From positions 1 to 64,000 of the forward strand of contig CAVVFL010000035.1 in NCBI GenBank assembly GCA_963747375.1: 64,000 bases of DNA. The letters are read 5' to 3'. Within the stretch, counting starts at the first letter, position 1. Every line of letters begins with the position of its first letter. Shown piece by piece: positions 17,434-26,967 of the stretch. A program made the translations under genes and the position numbers. The notes under the pieces were generated by a model, which was given only the letters and a program-made list of their open reading frames with translations, ran no database searches and was not told the origin of the DNA. The DNA comes from Sva-07 sp963747375. GTDB taxonomy: Bacteria > Actinomycetota > Acidimicrobiia > Acidimicrobiales > Ilumatobacteraceae.

Positions 17434-19867
17434 TCAGATGTACTCGCGACGCTGGAGCCAGTGGAAGCTGAACCAGCCGGGCAGGATCGGGATCCAGAAC
17501 GTGAAGAGCCGGTACAGGAACACCGCGGGGACTGCGACGGTGTTGTCGAGTCCGGCTGCCACGAGCCCACCGATGAGTGCGGCCTCCATCGCACCGAGAC
17601 CGCCAGGGGTGGGCGCGGCGGTGGCGACGGCCGAGCCGACGAGGTAGATCGCGCCGACGGTCGCGAACGACAAGCCACCACCGAAGGCCTCCACGCTGAA
17701 GTAGAGCGTCGTGAGGTACGCAAGGGTCACGGCGGTCGATCCACCGATCAGCGCCACCACCTTGCCCGGTCGACGCAGGACATCGGTGATGCCGTCGAAC
17801 GCCCGCCGCAGGATCGGTCGGACCTTGTCGAGGACGACCCGTCGGACGGCCGGGATCAGCATCCCCACCACGGTGATGGCGGCGACGACCATGATTCCGA
17901 TGACGAAGTACTTCGGGTCGGGCAGCTCGAACGAACCGAACGCGTCACGGCCGGCCCAGACGATGAACACGGCGATGAGGCTGACGTGCCCGACCACTCC
18001 GGCGATCGTGTTGAGTCCCACGCTCGACACGGCGACGGGTTCGTCGACGCCTTGCTTCTGAAGGAACCGGATGTTGAGCGCCATGCCACCGATACCGGCC
18101 GGCGCCAGTTTGCTGGCGAACGACGACGCGACCGTCGACGCGAACAGCGGCCCCTGCGGCAAGCGGTCGGGGACGGCCCCGGAGAGGCTGATCGCCGCGC
18201 CGACGTAGGTCATCGCCGAGCCGAGGAGGATCAATGGTGTCCACCCCCACTGCGCCGAGTCGATCTCGTCGATGATGCCCGGGAGATCCGCCAGCTGTGG
18301 GACGAGGAAGTACGTGACCGCGGCGAGGAGGGCGACGACGAACACCGACTTGCGACTGATGCGTTCGAGTTGCTCGAACTGCACGTTCTCCACACCGGTT
18401 CGTGTCACCACCTCGGCCTGGAGCTGCTCGAGCAGGCCGGGGTGTGCCTTCAGTGCCGTCTGTGTGGCGCCGCTCGAGCGCGGTCATCTGCAGGCGTGGC
18501 AGTGCGTCACCCACTGCCGTGCGACCGAGGGTGTCCACAGCGGCTCCGACCGCCCGTTCGGCGCCGACCACGACGCCGAACGACGCGAGCATCTGCGCAA
18601 CGTCGGCGTCGAGGAGGCTGTCGGCGACGGCGACCTCCGAGAACCCGAAGTCGATCAGCCAGGGGGCACCGTCGTCCTGCACGAACACGTTCGCTCGGCG
18701 CAGGTCGCGGTGTGCGGTCCGGTGGTCGCGCAGCAGGGCCACCTGGGCCCAGACCGCCCGCATCAAGTCGTCGGTCACGGCGGCGTCGGCGACCCTGTCG
18801 AGTGACGACCCGTCGATCATCTCGTACGCGAGCAGCATCGAGTCGTTGCCCACGTCGACCACACCGCGGAGCCGGGGCGTCCGGATCCCGACGTCTCGCG
18901 CCATCAGTGCCACGAGCGCCTCGTGCTCGACCGTGCGCCGCAACGACGAGAACGGGCGGTCGTCACCCACGTTCTTGAGTCGGAGGAACCGGTACACGCG
19001 GAACAGCAGATCTGCGGCCCGCTCCTGGGCCCCCAACACCTTGACGAACAGTCCGGTGCCATCGTCCATGGTCGCGAAGTACGGGGTGGAGCCGCGGGCG
19101 TCGACTTTCGCCGAGCGGACCTCACTCACCGGCAGTCCGGCGTTGTCGAGGGCGGTGGCGATGCCCACGAGTGTGGGATGTCGATCCGGACGGCCGAACA
19201 CGAGGAGCACAGCGGTACCGATCGCCGCGCCGAGCGGGAGCGCGAGGAACAGATCGACCGGCAGCTCAGCGGAGACGACCACTTGGGCGAGGATCAACAG
19301 GACGATGGTGACGATCCCCGCTCGCCGCCACCGGTGGCCGACGAACGGCCGGACGACGATGAACATCGCCGACAGCTGCGAGATCTGGACCACGCCGTTG
19401 ACGAACGAGTCGCCGAGAGCTTCGCCGCCGAGGAGAGCGTTGGCACGCAACGCGGCGTCGCTGCGATCGATCAGACGGTCGACACCGGACATCACCGCAA
19501 ATGTCGCGATCGCGGCAACCGCCACGTATCCGAGCAGGCGATAGCGCCTGGTCGACAACGCGACGACGTACACCGTCACCCCGATCAGGAGCGACACGAC
19601 CTCGGTGGCGCCGTGCACCAGCCGGATGGCGGCAGGATCGAGGAAGTCGAACAGTTGGAGGAGGTCCTGTTCCACGCCGAAGATCGATTCCTCGAACCAG
19701 ACCGTGAACCCGGCGAGCAGCACCGCGATCGATGCGAACACGACCAGCCGCAGGACGTCTTCAGGTGAACGAACGTAGGCCCTCGTCGCCTCCTCACCGG
19801 CGCCGGTCCCCGTGACGTCGGTTCCTTCCGTGCGCACCGACTCGTCGGGTGCCTGCGTCGCGGTCAC
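17434..19867 (-). CDS. Membrane protein: kinase-like domain fused to LPG-synthase/UPF0104 flippase domain, one frame break
   Basis: About 811 aa from GTG at 19865-19867. N-terminal part has six to seven hydrophobic segments (for example LRLVVFASIAVLLAGFTVWF, GIVTIVLLILAQVVVSAE). A cytosolic kinase fold follows: FVKVLGAQERAADLL, TAHRDLRRANVFV (HRD with catalytic Asp and metal Asn) and WLIDFGFSEVA (DFG). After a one-base shift near 18440 comes a UPF0104/LPG-synthase transmembrane domain with SFASKLAPAGIGGMALNIRF and AVATAAPTPGGLGAMEAALI. The C-terminal family moves or modifies lipids, as in MprF, but no aminoacyl-transfer domain is present. Related three-part proteins are known in actinobacteria; substrate unknown. 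Divergent from the PAP2 operon. Confidence 0.8.
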
Positions 19868-19942
19868 GGGCCGACGGTACAGGTGCTGCGCCGACCTCCG
19901 GAGTACTGTGCCCGCCATTCGCACGATCGACGCAGGGCGACG

Positions 19943-20593
19943 ATGACCAGTCGGTACCTCGATGAGTTCGCACATCCACGCGTCATCTCAGCCGCGTGCA
20001 TCGCGGGACTTGGGGTCTCCACCGCCGTGGCGGTCAGCAGGCCGGTCCCTGACTGGGAGCTCCAGCTCACCGAATGGATCAACGATGTTCCCGACATCGT
20101 CGCATCCGGGCTGTATCCCGTGATGCAGATGGGGACCATTGGCGGGCCGCTCGTCGTGGCCACTGCGATCGCGATTTCCAAGCGGGACCTCGTGCTGAGT
20201 GCGGCAGTCGTCGTCACCGGGCTCGTCACCTGGTTCGCCGCCAAAGGTGTCAAGCAACTCGTCGAGCGCGGCCGACCGCTGGCCTACCTTCGCGACGTGG
20301 TCGTTCGTGAGGGTGACGGCTCCGGACTCGGATTCATCTCCGGCCACAGCGCCGTTGCCGCCTCGGCGGCGATCATGGCCATGGTCGTGATCCCGAGGCG
20401 ATGGCGTCCGGTTGCGGCCGCCATCGCAGGCCTCGTCGGCGTCGCGCGCATCGTCCACGGCGTCCACCTTCCCGCCGACGTCGTCGGCGGATGGAGCTTC
20501 GGCGTCCTGCTCGGGCTCGGAGGGCTCGCGGCGGCAGGGCTCGCTCGCGTGTCCTCTGATCAGGATTCGTCCCCAAGTAGCGTTGCGCCGTGA
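19943..20593 (+). CDS. PAP2-family lipid phosphatase
   Basis: 216 aa, about five membrane spans. Phosphatase signature in order: KQLVERGRP (K-x6-RP), ISGHS (variant of PSGH, with the catalytic His), and ARIVHGVHLPADV (SRxxxxxHxxxD variant with Ala in place of Ser). Acts on lipid or polyprenyl phosphates at the membrane. ATG 19943 is chosen over an in-frame upstream ATG at 19883 because membrane homology starts later. Its stop overlaps the next GTG by four bases, so it heads a four-gene coupled operon. The two motif substitutions are mild; activity is likely but unproved. Confidence 0.85.
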   Translation: MTSRYLDEFAHPRVISAACIAGLGVSTAVAVSRPVPDWELQLTEWINDVPDIVASGLYPVMQMGTIGGPLVVATAIAISKRDLVLSAAVVVTGLVTWFAAKGVKQLVERGRPLAYLRDVVVREGDGSGLGFISGHSAVAASAAIMAMVVIPRRWRPVAAAIAGLVGVARIVHGVHLPADVVGGWSFGVLLGLGGLAAAGLARVSSDQDSSPSSVAP

Positions 20594-21657
20594 CCGACCA
20601 CAGTGACGCCGGCGACAAGACGCAGCAGATCACACCGGTCGGCTCGATCACCGAGTGGATCCGCGCGACGTGGGCTCGCGAGCCGTCCGTCGACGAACAC
20701 GCCGCGATCGACGAGCTCATCCCCGAGGGTGGAACCGAACTCGCCGAGTACGTCGTCCGGTTCAGCTTCCTGATCGTGCTGTCGGCGGCCATCGCGGGAT
20801 TCGGTCTGCTCGCCGACTCGGCGGGTGTGGTGATCGGCGCGATGTTGGTGGCGCCATTGATGACGCCGATCACCGCAGTTGCCGGCGCGATCGTCACCGC
20901 TCGCAATTCCCGCCTGTGGCGCTCCTTGTGGGTCATCGCGTTGGGGATCGTGCTCGCGGTCATCGTCGGGTGGTTGGTGTCGTTGATCGCCGGCAGCAGC
21001 GTGACCGACGTCAGCGAGCTGCCGAACGAAGTGCGAGCTCGCACCTTCCCTGGTCTGCTCGATCTCGGGATCGCCGTTGCGGCGGGCGCCGCCGCCGGCT
21101 ACATCCTGCCGCGACGGTCGACGATCGGCGCCTTGCCCGGCGTCGGTATCGCCGTCGCTCTCGTGCCGCCGCTGACCACCGTCGGCATCACGTTCGAGCT
21201 GGGACTGTCGACCCAGGCGTGGAACGCATTCCTGCTGTTCCTCACGAATTTCGCGGCCATCGTGTTCGCAGCCAGCATCGCTCTGGTGCTGACCGGCTTC
21301 CGCCCGAGCCAGTACACCGGTCGGCGTGCCCTCGGCATCCGGATCGCCATCACGCTCGCCGTGGTTGCCGTCGTCGCGATCCCACTCACGCTGCACACCC
21401 TGAGCACGCTCGAGGACGCTCGGCTCCGCCGCGCCGTCGTCGCTTCGGTCGAGTCGTGGGACGACAGCGTCCGCATCCTCGAACTGAACGCGGACGCGAC
21501 CGGCGATCGGGGGACCGTCGAGCTGCTGGTCGTCGGTACCGGTGACCCTCGTCCCGCGTGGGTGCTCGCCGAGGGGATCCGGCAACGATTCGACGGTTCG
21601 ATCGACCTGCGGCTGCGCTACCAGCGTGACGAGCTGTTCAGTGTGAGCGCCCGATGA
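20590..21657 (+). CDS. DUF389 integral membrane protein
   Basis: 355 aa. DUF389 core: FSFLIVLSAAIAGFGLLADS, AGVVIGAMLVAPLMTPITAV, VALVPPLTTVGITF and AFLLFLTNFAAIVFAASIAL, the strongly conserved family stretches, with seven or so membrane helices followed by a soluble C-terminal domain (residues 275-355) of beta-alpha character. The N-terminal 40 residues are polar. Family function is unknown. Starts by GTGA overlap with the PAP2 gene and ends by ATGA overlap with the sugar-binding lipoprotein, which suggests these proteins are made in step. Confidence 0.88.
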   Translation: MTDHSDAGDKTQQITPVGSITEWIRATWAREPSVDEHAAIDELIPEGGTELAEYVVRFSFLIVLSAAIAGFGLLADSAGVVIGAMLVAPLMTPITAVAGAIVTARNSRLWRSLWVIALGIVLAVIVGWLVSLIAGSSVTDVSELPNEVRARTFPGLLDLGIAVAAGAAAGYILPRRSTIGALPGVGIAVALVPPLTTVGITFELGLSTQAWNAFLLFLTNFAAIVFAASIALVLTGFRPSQYTGRRALGIRIAITLAVVAVVAIPLTLHTLSTLEDARLRRAVVASVESWDDSVRILELNADATGDRGTVELLVVGTGDPRPAWVLAEGIRQRFDGSIDLRLRYQRDELFSVSAR

Positions 21658-22949
21658 AGCGCTCGACCGCCGCACTCATCGTGGTGGCGCTCGCCGGCGC
21701 GACGTTCGCCGCGTGCGACAGCCCGTCGCCGACCCCCGGTCGCGACGCGATCGAGATCTTCGGCCCCTACCGCGGTGCTGAAGCCGACAACTTCGCGGCG
21801 TCGCTGCGGGGCTTCGAGCAGGAGACCGGCATCGAGGTCAACTACACCGGCAGCGCCGACTTCGTGAGCGATCTGGAACAACGTTCCGAGAGCGGCCTCG
21901 ACGTGCCCGACATCGCCGTCGTGCCACAACCCGGACTGATCGCCGACCTGGTCGAGCGCAAGGTCATCGTTCCGTTGGACGACCGCACTCTCAACGCGAT
22001 CGCCGAGAACTACGACGTACGCGTCGACGACATCACACAGGGCGGGGCCGGATACGTCGCGCCGTACCGGATCGCACCGAAGTCGCTCGTGTGGTACCGG
22101 CCAGACGTGTTCGAACAGAACGGCTGGGAGGTCCCCGCGACCATCGACCAGCTGGTCGAACTCGTCGACCGGATCAGCGCCGGTGACACCTCCGACGGCG
22201 GGGTCGCACCATGGTGTTTCGCGATGGCGGCGGGCACGGCTACGGGCTGGGCGGCCACCGACTGGGTCGAAGACATCGTGCTGCATCAGGCGGGCGTCGA
22301 CGCGTACGACCAGTGGACCGCAGGCACCCTCGCGTGGGACGACCCCACGATCCGGCAGGCACTGACGACGGTCGACGACCTCGTCGTCGCGGCGGGACGG
22401 AGCGTCGGCGGGCTGCGCCGCATTCTCCAGGGAGACGTCACCGAGGCGAGCGCACCGATGTTCACCGACCCACCCGGGTGCGCGATGTACAAGCAGGCGA
22501 GCTTCGCTCAGTCGTGGTTCCCCGATGACGTCGTGGTCGGCGAGGACGTCGACTTCTTCGTCATGCCTGGCCCCGATCCCACCGTGTCGTCCCCGATGAT
22601 CATCGGAGCCGACGGACTCGTCCAGTTCAGTGACGACGAACGCGTCGACGAACTCATGACCTACCTCGTGTCGCCCGACGGCGGACGCGAGTGGGCGAAA
22701 CGAGGCGGCTATCTCAGCGCCCGCACCTCCGTCGACCTCGACACCTACTACACCGACACCGACCGGCAGTTCGCCGAGGTGCTGCTGGACGGTCGCGAAC
22801 TCCGGTTCGACGCATCCGACCTGATGCCGCCCGAGATCGGTTCCGGCCTGCTGTGGAGGGAGATCACCGCCTGGGTTGCCGGCACCTCGAGCCTCGACAG
22901 TTTCGTCACGACGATCGACGACGCCATCGCGGCCTCCGACACGCCGTGA
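21654..22949 (+). CDS. Orphan ABC-type substrate-binding lipoprotein (sugar-binding-like)
   Basis: 431 aa. Signal peptide with lipobox AGATFAACDS (lipidated Cys near residue 21), then an extracellular solute-binding family 1 fold: EIFGPYRGAEADNFAASLRG, FEQETGIEVNYTGSADFVSD, LDVPDIAVVPQPGLIADLVE, YVAPYRIAPKSLVWYRPDVF. Nearest to alpha-glucoside-type binding proteins. No permease or ATPase gene adjoins; the partners are PAP2, DUF389 and a small membrane protein, linked by four-base overlaps on both sides. Either the permease lies elsewhere or the protein senses a ligand for the membrane partners. Confidence 0.85.
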   Translation: MKRSTAALIVVALAGATFAACDSPSPTPGRDAIEIFGPYRGAEADNFAASLRGFEQETGIEVNYTGSADFVSDLEQRSESGLDVPDIAVVPQPGLIADLVERKVIVPLDDRTLNAIAENYDVRVDDITQGGAGYVAPYRIAPKSLVWYRPDVFEQNGWEVPATIDQLVELVDRISAGDTSDGGVAPWCFAMAAGTATGWAATDWVEDIVLHQAGVDAYDQWTAGTLAWDDPTIRQALTTVDDLVVAAGRSVGGLRRILQGDVTEASAPMFTDPPGCAMYKQASFAQSWFPDDVVVGEDVDFFVMPGPDPTVSSPMIIGADGLVQFSDDERVDELMTYLVSPDGGREWAKRGGYLSARTSVDLDTYYTDTDRQFAEVLLDGRELRFDASDLMPPEIGSGLLWREITAWVAGTSSLDSFVTTIDDAIAASDTP

Positions 22950-23476
22950 ACGACGATCCCGGGGTCAGGCCCGAACACGCCGTCCGCCCTGGTCGGGCCG
23001 ACGCCCGAAATCTTCTCGCCGTCTGGTTCGTCCGCAAGTCCTTCTACGCACTGATCGCGATCGGCCTGATCGGCGCCGTGGTTTCACGACGCATCGATGA
23101 CGTCGGCGTCGATGTCACGTCGTGGGACTCGGTGACCTCCGAGATCGCCTCGCCGATGATCGGTCTGGCGCTCGGACTCCTGGCCCGCCTCGGATCCGGA
23201 TTCGTGGCCCTGTGGCTGGCCTATCCGCTCGCCCGCTCGTACGAGGTCGGGCTGTCGGACCGCACCAGTTTCGGGAGCGGCATCGGGAAGTGGCTGGACC
23301 GCCTCCAACTCGCGTGGGCGTTCCGTGCGCTGCGATGGACCCACCATGTCCGCCAGGTCGCCCTCCAGCGGCTCGGCCCATCGGGACGATGGGTGTCGCG
23401 GGTCGACCCGGTGATGGACATCACCAACATCTCCCTCTGGGTCATCGCAATCGTGGGGCTCGTGGTCTCGACATAG
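22946..23476 (+). CDS. Membrane protein of unknown function, fourth gene of the PAP2-DUF389-SBP operon
   Basis: 176 aa from a GTG overlapping the lipoprotein stop. Membrane segments: FYALIAIGLIGAVVSRR (about 34-50), PMIGLALGLLARLGSGFVAL (about 70-90), and a C-terminal NISLWVIAIVGLVVST (about 160-176). A charged middle part GIGKWLDRLQLAWAFRALRW faces the cytosol or lies along the membrane. I do not recognise the family. Its strict coupling to the lipoprotein gene suggests an anchor or partner for it. Confidence 0.7.
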   Translation: MNDDPGVRPEHAVRPGRADARNLLAVWFVRKSFYALIAIGLIGAVVSRRIDDVGVDVTSWDSVTSEIASPMIGLALGLLARLGSGFVALWLAYPLARSYEVGLSDRTSFGSGIGKWLDRLQLAWAFRALRWTHHVRQVALQRLGPSGRWVSRVDPVMDITNISLWVIAIVGLVVST

Positions 23477-23496
23477 GGCGCCCTCGGCTGTTCGCC

Positions 23497-26022
23497 TCAG
23501 GTGGCGTTGATCGCGTCGAGGACCTCGAGGCTCGTCGACCGTTGCGCAGGAATGAGCGAGGCGAGGAAGCCCAGGCCGACACCGAGCACGAGGACGAGCA
23601 CCATCATTCCCGCCGGGAAGGAGAAGGCGATGCCCGCTTCGGACAGCCGATCGATGCCGTAGATCAGTGCCCATCCGGTGAAGATGCCGAGCACCATCCC
23701 GCTGATCGTTCCCAGGGCCGAGATCAACACCGATTCGACGCGCACCATGCGTCGAACGCGCCGATCCTCCATCCCGATCACACGGAGCAGTCCCAGCTCC
23801 CGTCGTCGCTCCAGGATCGACAACGACAGCGTGTTGACGATCCCGATCAGCGCCACCACGACACTCATCAGCAGCAAACCGTTGACCGCATTGATCAGGA
23901 AGTCGAACACAGTCCCGATCAGCTTTCCGACCGCGTTGCCCTGGGTGAGGGTGATGTCCGGTCGCAGGGACGTGATCTCGCCGATCGCGTCCTCGGTATC
24001 GGTTTGGGCGCCCGTCTGCACGTCGATGAACGCCACAGTCGGCGCAGTCGCGCCCACGAACGAGTCGAACGTCGCGGTGTCGACGAAACTGCCGACCAGG
24101 TACGAGTCGAGCGAGGTCTTGATGATGCCGACGACCTCCAGCTCGAGACTCTCGCCGGCGCTGTTCGTCATCGTGACGGACTCACCCATCGCGTTCTCGC
24201 CCGCACTCTCGCCGAACAGCAACACCTGGCCGGGTCCGAGATCGTCGATCGAGCCCTGTTCGAGATCGAGGTCCGCCACTTCGGCGAGCGCTGCGAAATC
24301 ACCCGTCGACAGCGCCGCCGGTGCCGCAGAACCCGTTGTGGTTGCCGCGCCAGGGCCCCCGACGGACACCGCTTCGCGCCGGAAGGGGATGACCGCATCG
24401 ACGCCGTCCACGGCTTCGAGATCCGTGATGAGCCCATCGTCGATCGTGCCACCATCGCTCTCGATGATGTAGTCGGCGCTCGACAGTTCGTTGATCTTGG
24501 CGACCGCGAAGTCCTTGACGCTCGTGCCCGCCACCGTCACGAGCGTCACGAGGAACACACCGATCAGCAACGCGTTGGACGTCGTGGCGGTGCGTTGCGG
24601 GTTCCGCGGAATGTTGTCGCCGGCCAAGCGACCTTCGAGGCCCAGCCGCCCGAGCACCGGGCGCAAGACCTTGCTGCCCACCACCGCGACGATCGGCCCG
24701 GCCACGATGACCCCGATGAAGAGCGCCAGCGCGCCGAACCCCATGACGGGTGCCGTGCCGAACAGCATGCCGGCCGCGCCGAGCCCGACGAGCACGCCCG
24801 CGGCAACCATTCGTCGACGCGTGAGCGCCGACGTCTCGACGGCAGCTTGGCGGAGCGCCTCGATCGGCTCGGTCCGTGCTGCCCGGCGCGCCGGGATCAT
24901 CACCGAGAAGAAGGTGATCAACGTCCCGACGATCATCCCTTGGATCACCACGTTCGGTGACACCGTGATCCCGCTGCCGGGCAGGGCGACGCCGATGGCA
25001 TTGAGCACGGCCATCAGGACGAACGCAAGGCCGAACCCGGCGAGCACACCGAGCGCGGAGCCGATGACACCGATCACCAGGCCCTCGAGACGCAACGACC
25101 GTTTGATCTGCTTGGGTGTGGCGCCGATCGCGGCCAGGACGGCAAGCTCACGCAGACGTTGCGCGACGATCACACTGAAGGTGTTGTAGATGACGAACCC
25201 GCCGACGAACAGTGCCAGCAGCGCGAAGCCTTGCAGGGCGGTCTTGAGCACCTTGCCGAAGCCACTGACCTCGGCCTGCTTGTCCTTGAGGAACTCCGCG
25301 CCGGTCTGCACACGGAAGCCGGGTGGGACGAGCGGTTCGACCGCGTCGACGAGCTCGGTCTCGCTCCCGGTCCCGCGGAGGTACAGATCCTCGTACTCGT
25401 GTTGTCCCGAGTTCAGCCAGTCGAACGCGGTGGCTGCCGGTATCGACACCGTGCCGCCCGAATCCTGCGCGTCGGCGTTGCCGAACGACGTGATGCCCAC
25501 GATGGTCGTGTCGAACTGACCGGCGAGCGTGAGGATGGTGACCTGGTCGCCGATGTTCAGGTCCTCGTCACTGGCGACACCTTTGTCGATTGCGATCTCG
25601 CCGGCAGCAACGGGAGCGGCGCCTTCGTCGAGGTCGATCGGATTGAGTTCCTCGTCCTCGATCCACAGCCGACCCGTGGCGCCGTCGGCGAACGTCGAAC
25701 CATCGGCGGCGAGAAAGGCCACCTGACCACTGAGGTCACCACCGGTTGCGGCAACCTCGGGCAGGGCCGCGATCTGATCGACCACCTCCTGACCGATGCG
25801 GAGGTCACCGGCGAACTGCGACGCGTCGCCGCTGTCGTCGACCACGACCGCCGCGTCGACGGCACCGTACTGACGAACGGCATCACCCTCGAGCGCACCG
25901 ATCACTCGATCGGACAGAAATCCGGTGGCCGTGAAGAACGCGACACCGGTCATGATCGCGATCAGCGTGGCAACGTACCGACCGGTGTTGTGGCGCACGC
26001 CGCGCCAAGCGAGCTGGAACAC
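23497..26022 (-). CDS. ABC transporter permease, MacB/FtsX type (two FtsX domains)
   Basis: 841 aa, intact. N-terminal helix VRHNTGRYVATLIAIMTGVA, a large extracytoplasmic domain (about 50-245), a first FtsX domain with ELAVLAAIGATPKQIKRSLR (about 290-420), a second loop domain rich in small and acidic residues, and a C-terminal FtsX domain with RRRELGLLRVIGMEDRRVRR. Two repeated FtsX units fused in one chain are typical of actinobacterial lipoprotein or peptide exporters. Starts 5 bases after the ATPase gene stops; the two make a complete two-gene system with no accessory membrane-fusion protein. Confidence 0.92.
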   Translation of the reverse strand: MFQLAWRGVRHNTGRYVATLIAIMTGVAFFTATGFLSDRVIGALEGDAVRQYGAVDAAVVVDDSGDASQFAGDLRIGQEVVDQIAALPEVAATGGDLSGQVAFLAADGSTFADGATGRLWIEDEELNPIDLDEGAAPVAAGEIAIDKGVASDEDLNIGDQVTILTLAGQFDTTIVGITSFGNADAQDSGGTVSIPAATAFDWLNSGQHEYEDLYLRGTGSETELVDAVEPLVPPGFRVQTGAEFLKDKQAEVSGFGKVLKTALQGFALLALFVGGFVIYNTFSVIVAQRLRELAVLAAIGATPKQIKRSLRLEGLVIGVIGSALGVLAGFGLAFVLMAVLNAIGVALPGSGITVSPNVVIQGMIVGTLITFFSVMIPARRAARTEPIEALRQAAVETSALTRRRMVAAGVLVGLGAAGMLFGTAPVMGFGALALFIGVIVAGPIVAVVGSKVLRPVLGRLGLEGRLAGDNIPRNPQRTATTSNALLIGVFLVTLVTVAGTSVKDFAVAKINELSSADYIIESDGGTIDDGLITDLEAVDGVDAVIPFRREAVSVGGPGAATTTGSAAPAALSTGDFAALAEVADLDLEQGSIDDLGPGQVLLFGESAGENAMGESVTMTNSAGESLELEVVGIIKTSLDSYLVGSFVDTATFDSFVGATAPTVAFIDVQTGAQTDTEDAIGEITSLRPDITLTQGNAVGKLIGTVFDFLINAVNGLLLMSVVVALIGIVNTLSLSILERRRELGLLRVIGMEDRRVRRMVRVESVLISALGTISGMVLGIFTGWALIYGIDRLSEAGIAFSFPAGMMVLVLVLGVGLGFLASLIPAQRSTSLEVLDAINAT

Positions 26023-26026
26023 GCGT

Positions 26027-26770
26027 TCAGCCCTCGAACCGCTTCATCCGGTCGAGCACGCGTTCGGTCGTGGGATTCGGCATCTCGTCGATGATCTGAC
26101 CGTCGGCGAGAAAGAGCACATTGTCGGCATACGACGCCGCATGAGGGTCATGGGTGACCATCACGATCGTCTGGCCCGACTCATCGACCGCATTGCGCAT
26201 GAACGACAGGATCTCCATACCCGTGCGCGAGTCGAGCGCTCCGGTCGGCTCGTCCGCGAAGACGATGTCAGGCCGCGGCACCAGTGCACGCGCCACGGCG
26301 ACACGCTGCTGCTGGCCGCCCGAGAGCTGGCTCGGGAGATTGCCGAGGCGAGCGGCCATCCCGACGGTTTGCACGACCGTGTCGAACCAACCCTGATCAG
26401 GGTCCGCTCCCGCGAGCGTCAACGGGAGCAGGATGTTCTCCTTGGCCGACAGCGTCGGAATCAGGTTGTACTGCTGGAAGATGAACCCGAGCCGGTCACG
26501 ACGCAGCAGTGTGAGCGCCGTCTTGTCGAGCCCGGACAAGGCAGTCTCACCGATGAACGTTTCCCCCGAGGTCAGCCGGTCGAGCCCCGCCACGCACTGC
26601 ATCAGCGTGCTCTTTCCGGAACCCGAGGGTCCCATGATCGCCGTGAACCGCTGGACCGGGAACGTGACGGTGACGCCGGCGAGCGTGTGGACGGCAGCGT
26701 CGCCGATCCCGTAGGTCTTCACGGCGTCAACGGCGCGGGCAGCGCCCGTCTCGACGATGGTGTCGGTCAT
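26027..26770 (-). CDS. ABC transporter ATP-binding protein (LolD/MacB family)
   Basis: 247 aa, intact. Walker A GPSGSGKST (residues 47-55), Q-loop GFIFQQYNLIPTLSAKENIL, signature LSGGQQQRVAVARAL, Walker B PDIVFADEPTGALDSRTG, H-loop VMVTHDPHAASYADN. These are hallmarks of the LolD/MacB/YknY branch that partners FtsX-type permeases. Head of a two-gene operon with the 841-aa permease. Divergent from the CPBP gene across a 197-base intergenic stretch. Confidence 0.95.
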   Translation of the reverse strand: MTDTIVETGAARAVDAVKTYGIGDAAVHTLAGVTVTFPVQRFTAIMGPSGSGKSTLMQCVAGLDRLTSGETFIGETALSGLDKTALTLLRRDRLGFIFQQYNLIPTLSAKENILLPLTLAGADPDQGWFDTVVQTVGMAARLGNLPSQLSGGQQQRVAVARALVPRPDIVFADEPTGALDSRTGMEILSFMRNAVDESGQTIVMVTHDPHAASYADNVLFLADGQIIDEMPNPTTERVLDRMKRFEG

Positions 26771-26967
26771 CTGCCTTGTCTCCCTACAGGTGAAATTGCG
26801 CCGGGGCGCGGGTCGATCGGGTCATCAGTGGCGCCGGAGGCTATTCGAGCGCAGCCGACCGAGCACTGTCGTGCGAGACGATCATAGGACCGCGACCGGG
26901 AGGTCGGACCGATCGGTTCGTGTAGATTCCCCGAACTCTCCGACCTATCGAACTGCGAGGCCAAAGC

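Noticed and set aside
17248..18978. Long plus-strand frame opposite the flippase fusion
   Set aside because: Composition is low-complexity Arg/Asp/His and the minus strand encodes clear kinase and membrane motifs.
20000..20030. Copy of the tRNA-Ala 3' end (GTCTCCACC)
   Set aside because: Only nine bases match within the PAP2 coding sequence; chance.
23122..24960. Plus-strand frame of 612 codons across the FtsX permease
   Set aside because: Antisense of a well-supported 841-aa permease; no recognisable motif.
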